From positions 62,001 through 126,000 of the forward strand of contig BDDD01001586.1 of the NCBI GenBank assembly GCA_001972305.1: DNA of 64,000 nt, written 5' to 3'. The position numbers and the translations under genes were made by a program. The notes beneath the pieces are model-generated. The model ran no database searches. It worked only from the letters and a program-made list of their open reading frames with translations, and was not told the origin of the DNA. This DNA is from Cephalotus follicularis. Taxonomy: Eukaryota > Streptophyta > Magnoliopsida > Oxalidales > Cephalotaceae. Within the stretch, counting starts at the first letter, position 1, and the number at the start of each line of letters is the position of its first letter. This document shows positions 1 to 11,100 of this stretch, in pieces.

Positions 1-966
1 ATGTAAGAAAAATGAAAATGGCACTAAACTAAACAGTGGAGGAGACAAAGGCTTTATACAGCTTTCCTCCGACACTGGGGGCATAGGACTATTTTGATTT
101 CCCTCTCCCTCTGAGATATCCTTCTCTTCTTCATCCGAGTGGGATTCTTGGCCGAGGACCACGCTCAGCCCAGCATGGAGTAGAAGATCCTCACGAACAG
201 TGGAGTTCACCTCCTCTGGCTCAAGGGCCAGGAGTTTATTGAAGCTCATTTTCTCCGCCGAGGTCAAGCGGGACCTCTTATTCAAATATGACGTGTCTAG
301 AGAATCACACCAGGGAGAGGGAGTGAATCCTTCAAAGTTCTTTATCAAGAAATACCTCTTCCTCCAGTTTTTGATGGATTTGGTAGGGTTGAGTAGAAGC
401 TTTTTTATGCCAGAGTAGGACTTGAAAAAGTACCCGCTCTTCTTGGGCGTGGCCGAGAGGACGTGGAACTCTTTAAAAAGATTCACTGTTACGTCCACCT
501 CTGACTCGATGCATTTGACGAGGAAGCCGATTATGAAGCTCCAAGACCGAGGTTGAAGAAGTGAAGGGTGAAGACTAAAGTGTTCCAAGATCGAGATGGC
601 GAAGGAGGGTATTGGAACCCTCAGGCCATGAGAGAGCGCCCCCTCGAAGATCACAAAAAGACCCTCTCTGCTCATGGTGACCATCCGAGGATCCGAGGGA
701 AGGCTGTACGTCAGCCCACAAGGGAAGTTGTATTTCTCAGAGAGTCCCTTCACCTCAACACGAGAAAGGGTGCTAACCTCGAAGCAACATTCGGAAGGTG
801 GGGGTTTAGCCTCGGCGGTGGGAGCAACATAGTCACCCACTGCAGCCCCCAGGCTACCTTCAAAGCCAAGCGGTCTCTCGGTGGTGGGAGCCACCATGGC
901 CAAGGGTTCGACCGCTAAGGGAGAAGAAGAAGAAGAAGACCCACTGGTTTGTTCTTGACTAGCCAT
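1..966 (-). CDS. Antisense extra ORF of a Tat/Retand-like Ty3-gypsy element, partial
   Basis: Reading the minus strand from the ATG at 966-964 gives an uninterrupted frame of 322 codons to the left edge. It starts MASQEQTSGSSSSSS, has a Ser/Pro-rich N-terminus, then a globular part (about residues 95-225) with MSREGLFVIFEGALSHGLRV, ISILEHFSLHPSLLQP and KNWRKRYFLIKN, then an acidic tail (HSDEEEKDISEGEG). The globular part resembles the 'putative gypsy type transposon' domain (PF04195) of extra ORFs in Tat-lineage elements. In Retand-like elements such an ORF can lie antisense just before the 3' LTR, which fits the plus-oriented LTR at 1596-2438. The last ten or so codons before the edge (SLVPFSFFLH) could be intron. 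The biochemical role of these proteins is unknown. Family call moderately sure; the open frame is certain. Confidence 0.7.
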   Translation of the reverse strand, partial: MASQEQTSGSSSSSSPLAVEPLAMVAPTTERPLGFEGSLGAAVGDYVAPTAEAKPPPSECCFEVSTLSRVEVKGLSEKYNFPCGLTYSLPSDPRMVTMSREGLFVIFEGALSHGLRVPIPSFAISILEHFSLHPSLLQPRSWSFIIGFLVKCIESEVDVTVNLFKEFHVLSATPKKSGYFFKSYSGIKKLLLNPTKSIKNWRKRYFLIKNFEGFTPSPWCDSLDTSYLNKRSRLTSAEKMSFNKLLALEPEEVNSTVREDLLLHAGLSVVLGQESHSDEEEKDISEGEGNQNSPMPPVSEESCIKPLSPPLFSLVPFSFFLH

Positions 967-1170
967 TAACCTTAGACAGAGAGAAAGAAACGGCTAAGGA
1001 AATCCTAGACCAACTTAGAACAGCAAGAACACTACGGAAACTTACCAAAAATCTTGACGAAAAAGTGATGAAACGAGGTTTTGAAAGCACTGTGAATTTG
1101 GAAAGCTCTCAGCAACAAGACGAAGATTGGAGATCGAAGGAGTGAAAGGTTTTCTTTGAGAAAAAGATAT

Positions 1171-1179
1171 CCTTTTATA
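1171..1179 (-). promoter_or_regulatory. TATA box for the antisense ORF
   Basis: The minus strand reads TATAAAAGG here, about 205 bp upstream of the ATG at 966. It is followed by a CT-rich leader, as expected for a plant RNA polymerase II start. A GTAAGT donor-like site near 1045 may mark a 5'-UTR intron. Expression is inferred, not shown. Confidence 0.5.
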
Positions 1180-1570
1180 AACTCGAAGCTCGGATCCTGG
1201 CCCTCCACATCGCACGGATCCAACGGCTGAGGAATGAACTGTTAAATCAGACGCGGGAAACGAAGAGACAGAGGCGGGAAATGCGCAGTTTATGCCACGT
1301 GTGAGTCGTGCTTGATACGCTACTTAAAGGCATAGGATTTGGGCCCATGGTGTGAAGCCCGTTAATGGAGATAGGCCCAACTATGTAGTTTTTCTCAGGC
1401 CAATTTCCCTCCTTTGCTCAAACAGACTCAGTTTTGTGTCAGATGATCATCAAAGGCAATACCTCAGACCTCGGCTCGTTCACACGTGGGAAAGCTTACG
1501 TGAAGTTCCTCAGAGGAGTTCAGCCCGAGTCACGACTCCCAGCTTTGATCCTCGTCCTCTGACCACGGTC

Positions 1571-1591
1571 AGAGAAGAAGGACCAGGGGGG
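1571..1591 (+). other. Polypurine tract of the Tat-like element
   Basis: A 21-nt run that is almost all purine (AGAGAAGAAGGACCAGGGGG) lies directly before the proposed LTR start. It would prime plus-strand DNA synthesis. Its position supports the plus orientation of the LTR that follows. Confidence 0.45.
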
Positions 1592-1634
1592 CATATGACA
1601 TGGGGAAAAGTCTGTTTATACTAAGAAGGACACA

Positions 1635-1925
1635 TGTCCTCCTCGGACGTAGCCAAATGTCCAAGGGGTTTTTGAAGCTCACCTAGATACTGATCAAAGG
1701 AGGCTTAGTAAAGCACGTCAGAGAAGTAGGTGAGGAGCCCCTCTCCTAATATCAGAGCCGAGGAGCTCTTGCATAGCAGAGGAAGTCTTCCTCGGCACCA
1801 GTGCTGAGCACCTCCTCTTCCCGAGGAGCTCTTGCTTGGTTATAGGGCAGAGGACGTCCCCCAAGACCCCAGTGCCGAGGACCTCCTCTTCGGCTACCTC
1901 TTCCTCGGCAGGGTGGTAAAGGACC
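1635..1925. repeat. Inverted-motif array in the Tat LTR
   Basis: GCCGAGGA and its complement TCCTCGGC, or near copies, recur at about 1640, 1752, 1790, 1822, 1872 and 1903. They include the hairpin GAGGAAGTCTTCCTC (about 1781-1795). The copies are close, in both orientations and imperfect. No spacing rule was established. The array lies upstream of the LTR TATA boxes, in the expected U3 region. Confidence 0.5.
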
Positions 1926-2221
1926 CATTGCCCCATGCACAAGCTCCAGACGTAGAAGACCTTGAAGCGGACAGGAGATCAGAGGACCTCTTTCATCCTC
2001 ATCCTCCTCATCCTCTTCTTCTGCATGATGCCGCAAATCCAGCCTATATTCCAGGAGTCAATCTCTATAAATAAGGAAGCCTAAGATATGATAAGCATCA
2101 TATAGGGTAAGTCCCACCAAATCAGGCGGAGATAGAAAGATATGCCCGAAATCCTCGACATTTCCCTAGAGGTACAGTAGTTACCTCCGATTTACACGCT
2201 CAGATAGTTGCAAACCAGCAC

Positions 2222-2229
2222 TATAAATA
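2222..2229 (+). promoter_or_regulatory. LTR TATA box
   Basis: TATAAATA on the plus strand, about 215 bp from the LTR end, pointing toward the DUF21-CBS gene. A second TATAAATA lies at 2066-2073. Either could start LTR transcripts reading into the gene. Confidence 0.5.
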
Positions 2230-2438
2230 CAAGAATCAAAGACATATCTCAGGTCAGTCATTTTTACACTAAAAGAACATTGTTTTCTCTGTGCAAAACC
2301 TAACTTGAGTGTCAGAGTGTCCCCGGGAGAACAACCTCCTGGACCTTCAACGTGTTTGCTCTTTTGTGTAGGGAAAATATTGACACAAGTTACCCTCAAC
2401 CTTCTTCTCGGAACATCCAAACAGTGTTTCTCTCAACA

Positions 2439-2743
2439 AATAAAAACCCTCCAAGTAAGATACTATTAAATGAAGATTTTTTGCATCAACATAATCATTA
2501 TTCATTTTGTAAAAATAGATAATAAACGAGTTCTGTGAACAAATTTCTTAACAATTTTTACCTAAGAAACGTCAAACAATTAACCCTTTTGTTTTTAAAG
2601 TAAAAAATGGAACGAAGACATACATACAACAACAAAATCACGTCACGGTCGAGTCCGACTAGTCTTCAAATCTGTTTACAATTACAAAAGAAGCTGAAAA
2701 CAAAAACAAAAAAAGAATCACATCCAAAAAAATAAATAAATTT
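2439..2743 (+). promoter_or_regulatory. Upstream region and 5' UTR of the DUF21-CBS gene
   Basis: About 305 bp of AT-rich sequence between the LTR end and the start codon. There is no clear own TATA box. Stop codons (TAA) lie in frame shortly before the ATG, so the coding frame does not extend further upstream. The promoter of the gene is either here or inside the LTR. Confidence 0.35.
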
Positions 2744-5175
2744 ATGAGTATGCAGCTAATAAATACGGTAATGGCGGCCCGGATGTTGACTATGGTCAAC
2801 GGATCAAACGGTGTCGGAGAAGGAATAGCATTTGGATCGGTGTGGTGGATCATATACGCAGGGATATCTTGCTTCCTCGTCCTCTTCGCCGGTATCATGT
2901 CTGGTCTAACCCTGGGATTGATGTCTCTTAGCCTCGTCGACCTCGAAATCTTACAACGTAGTGGCACCTCCACCGAGAAAAAACAAGCAGGTTGCACAAT
3001 CATATTTTTATTTTTATTATTTCTTTTTCGATTTTATTATCTTGTTTTAGTAATTATGTAATGTTTCTAAAATGGAATGCTTTTTGTGTGTGTGTGTGTG
3101 TTTTTAGCTGTTATTCTTCCGGTGGTACAAAAGCAGCACCAGTTATTGGTTACTTTACTTCTTTGTAATGCTGCTTCTATGGAGGTAAATTAATCACTGT
3201 CATTTGCTACTTGTCTCTTTAATTTGTGCACTGTCATATTTATATGTGCAATTTCAAATGCAATTTTTATTACATTTGTGTGTGCGCGCTGAATGAGGAT
3301 CAATGTTTATAATGAATATAAATTTTAATGCAGCTATTGGGTTTGATACTTGCTTTGTGCAGGCCCTTCCTATATACCTGGACAAGCTTTTCAATCAATA
3401 TATTGCTATAATACTTTCGGTTACCTTTGTTCTGGCTTTTGGGGAGGTAGATTTATTTTTCTTACAATCTTTTCATGCCTTTTCAGTTTTGCTTGCACTT
3501 TCGTATTCTTTTATTTACCTTACCTTCTTGTATCCTGTTGTATGCCAGGTTATTCCACAAGCAATATGCACTAGATATGGACTTGCTGTTGGTGCCAATT
3601 TCGTGTGGCTTGTTCGAATTTTAATGATAATTTGCTACCCAATTGCATATCCCATTGGGAAGGTAATTCTGAGAAAAGTAGATTAATATTGAAGATATGT
3701 TATAATCTTCAATTTGCATGCTTTTGATAATTTATATATACACCATTGCCTGCTATATAACTCCCATTTAATAGAAGTTGTGGGATAGTTGGTTGGACTG
3801 AGTTATCTATGGGAATTCAATGCCTCTCTGTTTGCTTGCATGTTTATTGCTTTTCATTAAGAAGATTTGTGGAATAAGATTAATTATTACTCCCTTTGCA
3901 AAACACCAAAAATAAAAGTGTAGAGATGGAATTGAAGAGAGATGACTTGCTTTTATGTTCATCTTTAAAAAAATATGTTTATCAGCGAAAAAGTACTTTC
4001 TCCTAACTTTCTGTTTTGCCACTTTTTAGTCTTTGTTATATCTCTTTATTTTGATGGGAGTTGTTGCCTCTCATAAAGCGTTACATACCCTGCACGAGAT
4101 AAATAATCTGAATAATTTCATTTTGCAGCCTATCACCAAAATGATTACTTAACTTATTTTCAATGTTTTTGTTTAAGTGAACTCTGTTGGAATTTCTTAC
4201 ACATTACTAAGAAATATGTGTTGCAGATTCTGGACTGGGTTCTGGGACATAATGAAGCACTATTTAGGCGAGCTCAGTTAAAGGTTCTTGTCTCCATCCA
4301 TAGCCAAGAGGTAAAATAAAGCAAATAAAAATATCATGTGCTAGGTATTGCAGTGATAGGATGATGAATTTATGCTATTTGTCAATAATCAGGAAAGCCC
4401 CAAATATTGCCCATATTTCTTTTGAGTTTCCTTGATAATACGCATGCTTTTCTGGCTTATTTAGGCTGGCAAAGGAGGTGAACTTACACACGATGAGACG
4501 ACAATTATTAGTGGAGCACTAGATTTAACTGAAAAGGTATGCACAGTATTAAGCTAAGCATGTTGAATTCTGTTTATCATGTTTTTTGTTTGCTTTACAA
4601 ATACAAGGAAAATTCAGAAATGCAGCTTAGTAATGAAGTTGCATACCAGTTTAGTTTTAGTAAATTTTTATATTAAAGTTGTTTTACCTAGATTATGGTG
4701 GCAAATCTGAAACTGTCATCATCTTACTATTTCGTGCTTAGTTGTGTGTGGGACCTGTATAGTTTGACTAAATTTCTTTATTAAAGTTGTTTGCACCTAG
4801 ATTATTGGCAAATCTGAAACTGTCTTCACTTTTCTAGTTCGTGCTTAGTTGGGGGTGGGGGAGGCCTTGATGGTTCGTGTTCCTTTTGCATGTCTTGTAA
4901 GCATTTCAAAGAGCTTCTAAATAATTCATCCTCCGTTTTGACCAGCTTGCTGCAACTTCTTGGCTCATCTAGTGCGTTCGATATTGATTTGCAACACCTT
5001 CTAGTTATATCACGTCTTCTCCCATATCATACATTTGAGACAATTGATACCATACGATGCCAGAATTTGAATGTCATTCTTCTTGTTTCATTTTTATACA
5101 TAAGCAGACTGCTGAGGAAGCTATGACACCCATTGAATCAACTTTCTCCTTAGATGTCAATTCGAAGTTGGACTG
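2744..5175 (+). CDS. Exons 1-7: DUF21 membrane half
   Basis: Codes residues 1-249 (the last codon is split by the giant intron). Hydrophobic segments: about 35-55 ([15 protein letters not shown]), 93-112 ([20 protein letters not shown]), 118-140 ([20 protein letters not shown]) and 152-172 ([20 protein letters not shown]). The segment [12 protein letters not shown] and the [14 protein letters not shown] loop are family hallmarks. Exon 7 begins the first CBS motif ([14 protein letters not shown]). Introns 1-6 are 38-570 bp range or slightly larger and unremarkable except for a TG tract and a tandem duplication. Confidence 0.93.
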
Positions 5176-8100
5176 GTAAGTTTTACTCTTTACTAACTGT
5201 TGTTGTTGCCATGATATTTCTGCTATTTCTCCTCATTTCATCTATTAATTGGATTCAAGTATTACATTTGTCTATGCATAGTAATTGCTAAAGGTCAAAT
5301 TTTTTCTGATAGGTGACCCAAACACTGTAAATGTGGAAAATAACTTCATGTAAGTCATTTCCAACAAACGAAAGGAGCCCCAACCATGTCTTATTGCCCT
5401 GCTTAAAAATAAAAGTAAATAATTCTATTCATGAAATTTGGTATTATGATTTTTTCCATCATATTTATAAATTGTGATCGACTAGTTTTAGAAAAAGAGA
5501 GGGGGAGAAGAGAACGGGTGAGAGGGAGAAAGAGTTGAGAGGGAGAGATGAGAGTCGAGAGAGAAAGAGAAATTTTAAAAAAATGGGTGGTTTTTATTTT
5601 TAAATTTTTTTTTGTTAATAATGAGGCACAATGATGTTGTGGATATCTTATATGTGTTGAATAAAATATATTAATACATGATAGGTGGCATTATTCCCAT
5701 TATTTAAATACATGTAAGCACAACATTAACAACCATGTCAATACAACTAACAGAATTTTGTGCAAAAGGGTTCTTTAGTTCACATTTGAAGGTTCAAGTG
5801 AACAAAAAAATAGGATAGGGTTCAAGTGAACAAACGTTTAAAGTTGGAGGGCTTCTAAAACCCTTATGCCTTCTATATACAAGCCAAAGACTCAATTTGC
5901 CTCCCGAACTTTGATGAAAGTTATTGATTGCCCTCCGTACTTAAAAAAGGCTCAATTGAGGACCCAAACTATTGATCTGGGCTCAAATAAGGACCAGCCC
6001 TGACGGAAAATTTAACCCTGTTAACGTTGACGACGTGGATGCTGACATGACGCAATGTTGTTGACGTGGCGCTGACATGGAAAAATTTCCCGCCAAATTT
6101 CTTATCGTAGTTGCTGACTTGGCTTATAAGTCCCACACGACATGTGCCACTTTCCTAGCCGTTAATCATTAGTCACATATTAATTATTTCAATTTGTTAA
6201 TCAATATTACTCACTGATAATTCTCATTAACCTTATTGTTGAGTTTACATAGTATATATATAGACTAGAATCCCTAAACACTTAATCGTAATAGGGATAG
6301 ACTTAGTAAAAAGGATTATGGGCTTAAGCCCACCTACTAAACACAACTTAACATAAAACATAAGACTTCTAACACTCCCCCTCAAGTTGGAGCATAAATG
6401 TCTATCATGCCCAACTTGTTACAAAGATATTGCACTCTCACATTCCCAAGGGACTTAGTAAATATATCAGCTAGTTGTTCTCCAGTCTTCACATGACAAG
6501 TTGAAATAAGTCCTTGCTGTATCTTCTCTCTCACAAAGTGACAATCTACCTCAATATGTTTAGTTCTTTCATGGAATACTGGATTTGATGAAATATGAAT
6601 TGCAGCCTAATTATCACACCACAATTGCATGGGATAAGCCTCAGTAAAACCTATCTCAGTAAGCAACTGTCTCACCCACATTAACTCACATGTAGTATGT
6701 GCCATGGCTCTATACTCAGACTCTGCACTTGACCTAGCTACAACTTATTGTTTCTTACTTTTCCATGATACAAGATTACCACCAACAAATACACAATATC
6801 CAGTGGTGGACCTTCTATCAACAGGGGACCCTGCCCAATCAGCATCAGAAAAACCCTCAACTCTTCGATGATCATAATCTCGATAAACTAACCCACGTCC
6901 AGGATTACCCTTAAGGTATCGCAAAATTCGGATCACAGCATTCCAGTGTGTGATTTTTTGGGCTAGCTAGAAACTGACTTATCACACTTACTGAGAATGC
7001 TATATCAGGTCGAGTGACTGTCAGATAGTTAAGTTTTTCTACTAGCCTTCGATACTTCTTAGGATCATTCAATGACTCTCCATCTTCAACTGTAAGTTTT
7101 ACATTCGGATCCATGGGTGTATCAACAGGTTTAGAACCTAACATTCCTGTTTCCTCCAGAAGATCGATGACATATTTTCTCTGTGATAATGAGATACCCT
7201 TATGAGATGTGGCTACCTCAATACCCAGAAAATACTTCATACGTCCTAAATCTTTGGTCTGAAATTTTTGTTGAAGATGTATCTTTAAAGCACTAATCCC
7301 AACCTGATCATCTCCTGTAATAACAATATCATCAACATATACAATCAACACAACTTTCCCTGTATGGGACTGGCGATAAAACACCGAGTGATCCCTGTTA
7401 CACCGAGATAGTCCAAAAGATAAGACTACATCTGTAAATCTCCCAAACCATGCTCTGGGAGATTGTTTCAGACCATATAATGATCGTTTAAGTTTACACA
7501 CCTTATTAGACTCCCCCTAAGCAACAAACCCTGGTGGTTGCTCCATATATAAATCCTCATGAAGATCCCCATTCAAAAAGGCATTTTTAACATCAAGCTG
7601 ATATAAGGGCCAATGATTTATAGCAGTAAGAGAAACAAGTAATCTAATAGAGGACAACTTAGTCACAGGAGAAAAAGTATCTGAATAATCCACCCCATAG
7701 ACCTGAGCATACCCTCAAGCAACCAAACGTGCTTTTAATCTAGCAATAGAACCATCAGGATTAATTTTAACTGCATATACCCATTTGCAACCAATTGCAG
7801 ATTTGTCTGTCGGTAAGGAGACCAGATCCCAAGTATTATTGTGCTCTAAAGCCTGTATTTCCTCTTCCATAGCTTTCCTCCATTCAGAATGAGATAATGC
7901 CTCTGTGATAGACTTAGGTAACGGATGAGATGCAATGGTAGAAAGACAAGTGCGAAATGTTGGAGATAGATGAGAATAAGTAACAACATTAGAAATGGGA
8001 TGATGAGTACAACTACATTTACCTTTCCTTTGAGCAATGGGAAGATTCATATTAGACATAGAATCATCAGAAACAGGATCTATGAGAACTGGTGACACAG

Positions 8101-11100
8101 GGGGATCCTCCGACACAGAAACTACTGCAGGGTCACGAATGACTGGTGGTACAGACTGGTGGCGACGTGTATAGACATGACGAACAGCAGGAGATTGGTG
8201 AATAATAACAGACGGGATATCATCACTACAATGGTCATCTACGACAGACACAAGAGGAGATGCAGATGTTAACGGTGTAGACTCGAAGAAAGAAACATCA
8301 GCTGTAGTGAAATAACGATGAAGATCAAGGGAGTAACATCTATAGCCCTTTTGGTGTCAAGAGTAACCGACAAAAATGCATTTAAGTGACTTAGGATCAA
8401 GTTTAGACACCACTGGACGATGATCACGAATAAAACATGTACAGCCAAACACTCGAAGAGGAACAGAAAACAAAGGTTGAGAAGGATATAATATGGAGTA
8501 AGGGATACGACCATTCAATATTGAGGAAGGCATACGATTAATTAAATGACAGGCAGTCAAAACAGCATCGACTCAAAACGATTTAGGGACATTCATATGA
8601 AGTAGTAATGCACAAGCTGTGTCCATTAAATGTCGATTTTTACGCTCGGCCACCCCATTTTGTTGTGGAGTATCGATACAAGAGGATTGATGAACTATTC
8701 CAAGTTGAGTCATGAATGAAGTAAAAGATGTAGAGAAATACTCTTTAGCATTATCACTGCGAAGAATACGTATGTGTATTAAATTGAGCATGAATTTCAG
8801 ATACAAACGCACAGAAAACAGAATAAAGCTCAGAACGATTCTTCATTAGATATAACCATGTAACTCGTGAGTGATCATCGATAAAAGTTACAAAATACTG
8901 AAAGCCAAGTTTAGAAATTACAGGACACGGACCCCATACATCTGATTGAACTATATCAAAGAGGTTCGTAGACCTTTTTTTGACTCGACTTGGGTAAGAC
9001 ACACGATGATGCTTACCAAATTGACATGACTCACAATCTAGACTAGAAAAAGACCGAAGAGTAGACACCAATTTCTTCAAGCTTTCCAAGGAAGGGTGAC
9101 CCAATCGCAATGTATTTGAAGGGGAGAAGCAATGCTAGAACACGCAACGGGGTCAGACTCTTCAAAAACATACAAGCCACCAGACACACGGCCTCTACCA
9201 ATCATCTTATGTGTCGTAAGATCCTGAAAGATACAAAAAATTAGGAGAAAAAATGACAGAACAGTTAAATTCTTTTGTAAATTTACTGATAGAAATAAGA
9301 TTGAACGGAAAACTAGGAATGTGAAGAATCGAAGACAATGAAATGGAAGGAGTCAGATGAACAGTTTCATTGCCTGTAACTTTGGCGACGGAACCATTTG
9401 CTAAAGTAACACCAGGATTTGAAGACATAGGTGTGTAAGAAATAAAATTACCCGGATCTCCAGTCATATGATCAGAAGCACCAGAATCAAGTATCTAGGG
9501 ACGGGTAGTAGACAAACATGCAGAGGCATTACCTGTAATCTGAACAAAGATAGCTGTGGAGAAAGAAGGTGCCTGAGTAGCCAACTGATATTGTAAGAAA
9601 GCTGCATATTGCTCATTGTTCAAGGTAACTGTTTTCTCTTCAGATGGAAGATTCATAGACGGAGAATCAGTAGATTCAAATGGATTGGCAACTGTATTGG
9701 CATACCTAGGTTTAGTTGGTCGACCATACAGTTTCCAACACTTCCTCTTTATATGTCCAGTCTCTCCACAGTGATAACAAACTAGAGGTGCAGAACCAGT
9801 ACCATCAATAGTTGGGTACTTACCAACTCCCATACCACGACCACCATCAACCCCAAGAGATCTACCAATTCCTATTCCACGTCTATCACCTCGTGGACCA
9901 CTTTGGCCACCGATACGACCTCCCATTCCAGAAGGTATAACAAGAGCAGAACTTTCTCTAACATCTCCGGGCACAGTAGTTGTAACACCCCGCGCCCGCA
10001 GGGCGGACACGTGGCATTACTCTCAATCCAATACACAATACAATGGCCGGGACTAGCAATATAAAAATGCGGAAAACTTTAAAACTTTGCAATACATATC
10101 AGTTGCGGAAGATACAATACAAATCCATCCATACAATACAATACAAATCCTTTACAATACTAGTCTTTTCAATACATTATCAATCCTTCAAAACAACATT
10201 ACAATTCAATACATTTCCATCTTTCACTACAATATCTCTATCAACTTCGCGATACCCAAGAAGTCGTGCGGTCAACGGGTCTTCAGTCCTTCTGTTCACT
10301 GCTACCTGTTGCCCTACCTATGCCGCACACAAAGGTACAACACAGCCCCACCCCGAAGGATGGGGTTAGCCGCACTGGCTAAGCAAAAACCCCATGCAGC
10401 ATGTATGCATGTACAATGTGCAATATCGTGACAATCTATACAATATCAATGTGCGGTGTACAATATCAATGCATGACATGGCAAATGTACATGTACAATT
10501 GACGATCAGACTACCCGTATGACAGTGACCCATAACAGAGCATACGGATAGGATCTATAACAATCAATCAATGGCAGACACTCAATGGTGGTGTATGAAA
10601 CACCCAATCAATCAATCAATATCCTATAGAGCGTGTGACCGGTGTCAATTCAATGTCAATCAGTTAGCAGTGATCAATCCCACGGAAGGTAGTCCTTCAA
10701 AAAGGGTGGGAGATCTACCTACGGTTCTCAGACTGATCAGGTCTGGAACGCATAGATCTTCCAGCCTATGGCTGGGCCAATACAATCTCTATGAGCTACA
10801 GCTGAGGGAGCTACTGATGCCGTTAGGGAGCTATGGCCCTCAGCGAGCGTCAATCGTCAATCAATCGTGCTCGTCAGCACATGCTCGTCAGCAAGACAAT
10901 ACAATAAAAGAAATGATCGACGGAATAGGTGGACAAAGTCAACCTAACATGCCGACGTAAACCACAAGGTCGCTCTATAGGATCCATACAATACAATCAA
11001 TCATTCAATCGAGTCAAAACAACATTAAGTAAAGTCAATAAGTGGTGGTGTCTAATGGAGAAATGGGAACGTGCGTCCATCGTATCGACTTAGACTCACA

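Larger units (their letters stand above)
1596..2438 (+). mobile_element. 3' LTR of a Tat/Retand-like Ty3-gypsy element
   Basis: The stretch begins TGACATGG after a polypurine tract and ends CTCAACA. It carries TATA boxes at 2066 and 2222. Downstream comes the block typical of Tat-type LTRs: TAACTTGAGTGTCAGAGTGT, then CCCCGGGAGAACAACCTCC, then a T-rich end. Orientation is plus, so the rest of the element lies to the left, beyond the antisense ORF. The left boundary is approximate because the partner LTR is outside the window. No target duplication can be tested. It ends about 305 bp before the start codon of the DUF21-CBS gene. Confidence 0.6.

Noticed and set aside
568-918. 116-codon plus-strand frame
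   Set aside because: Shadow of the longer minus-strand antisense ORF, which has better composition and domain resemblance.
1718-2036. Overlapping acidic/Glu-rich frames in both strands
   Set aside because: Produced by the GAGG/CCTC-rich motif array of the Tat LTR.
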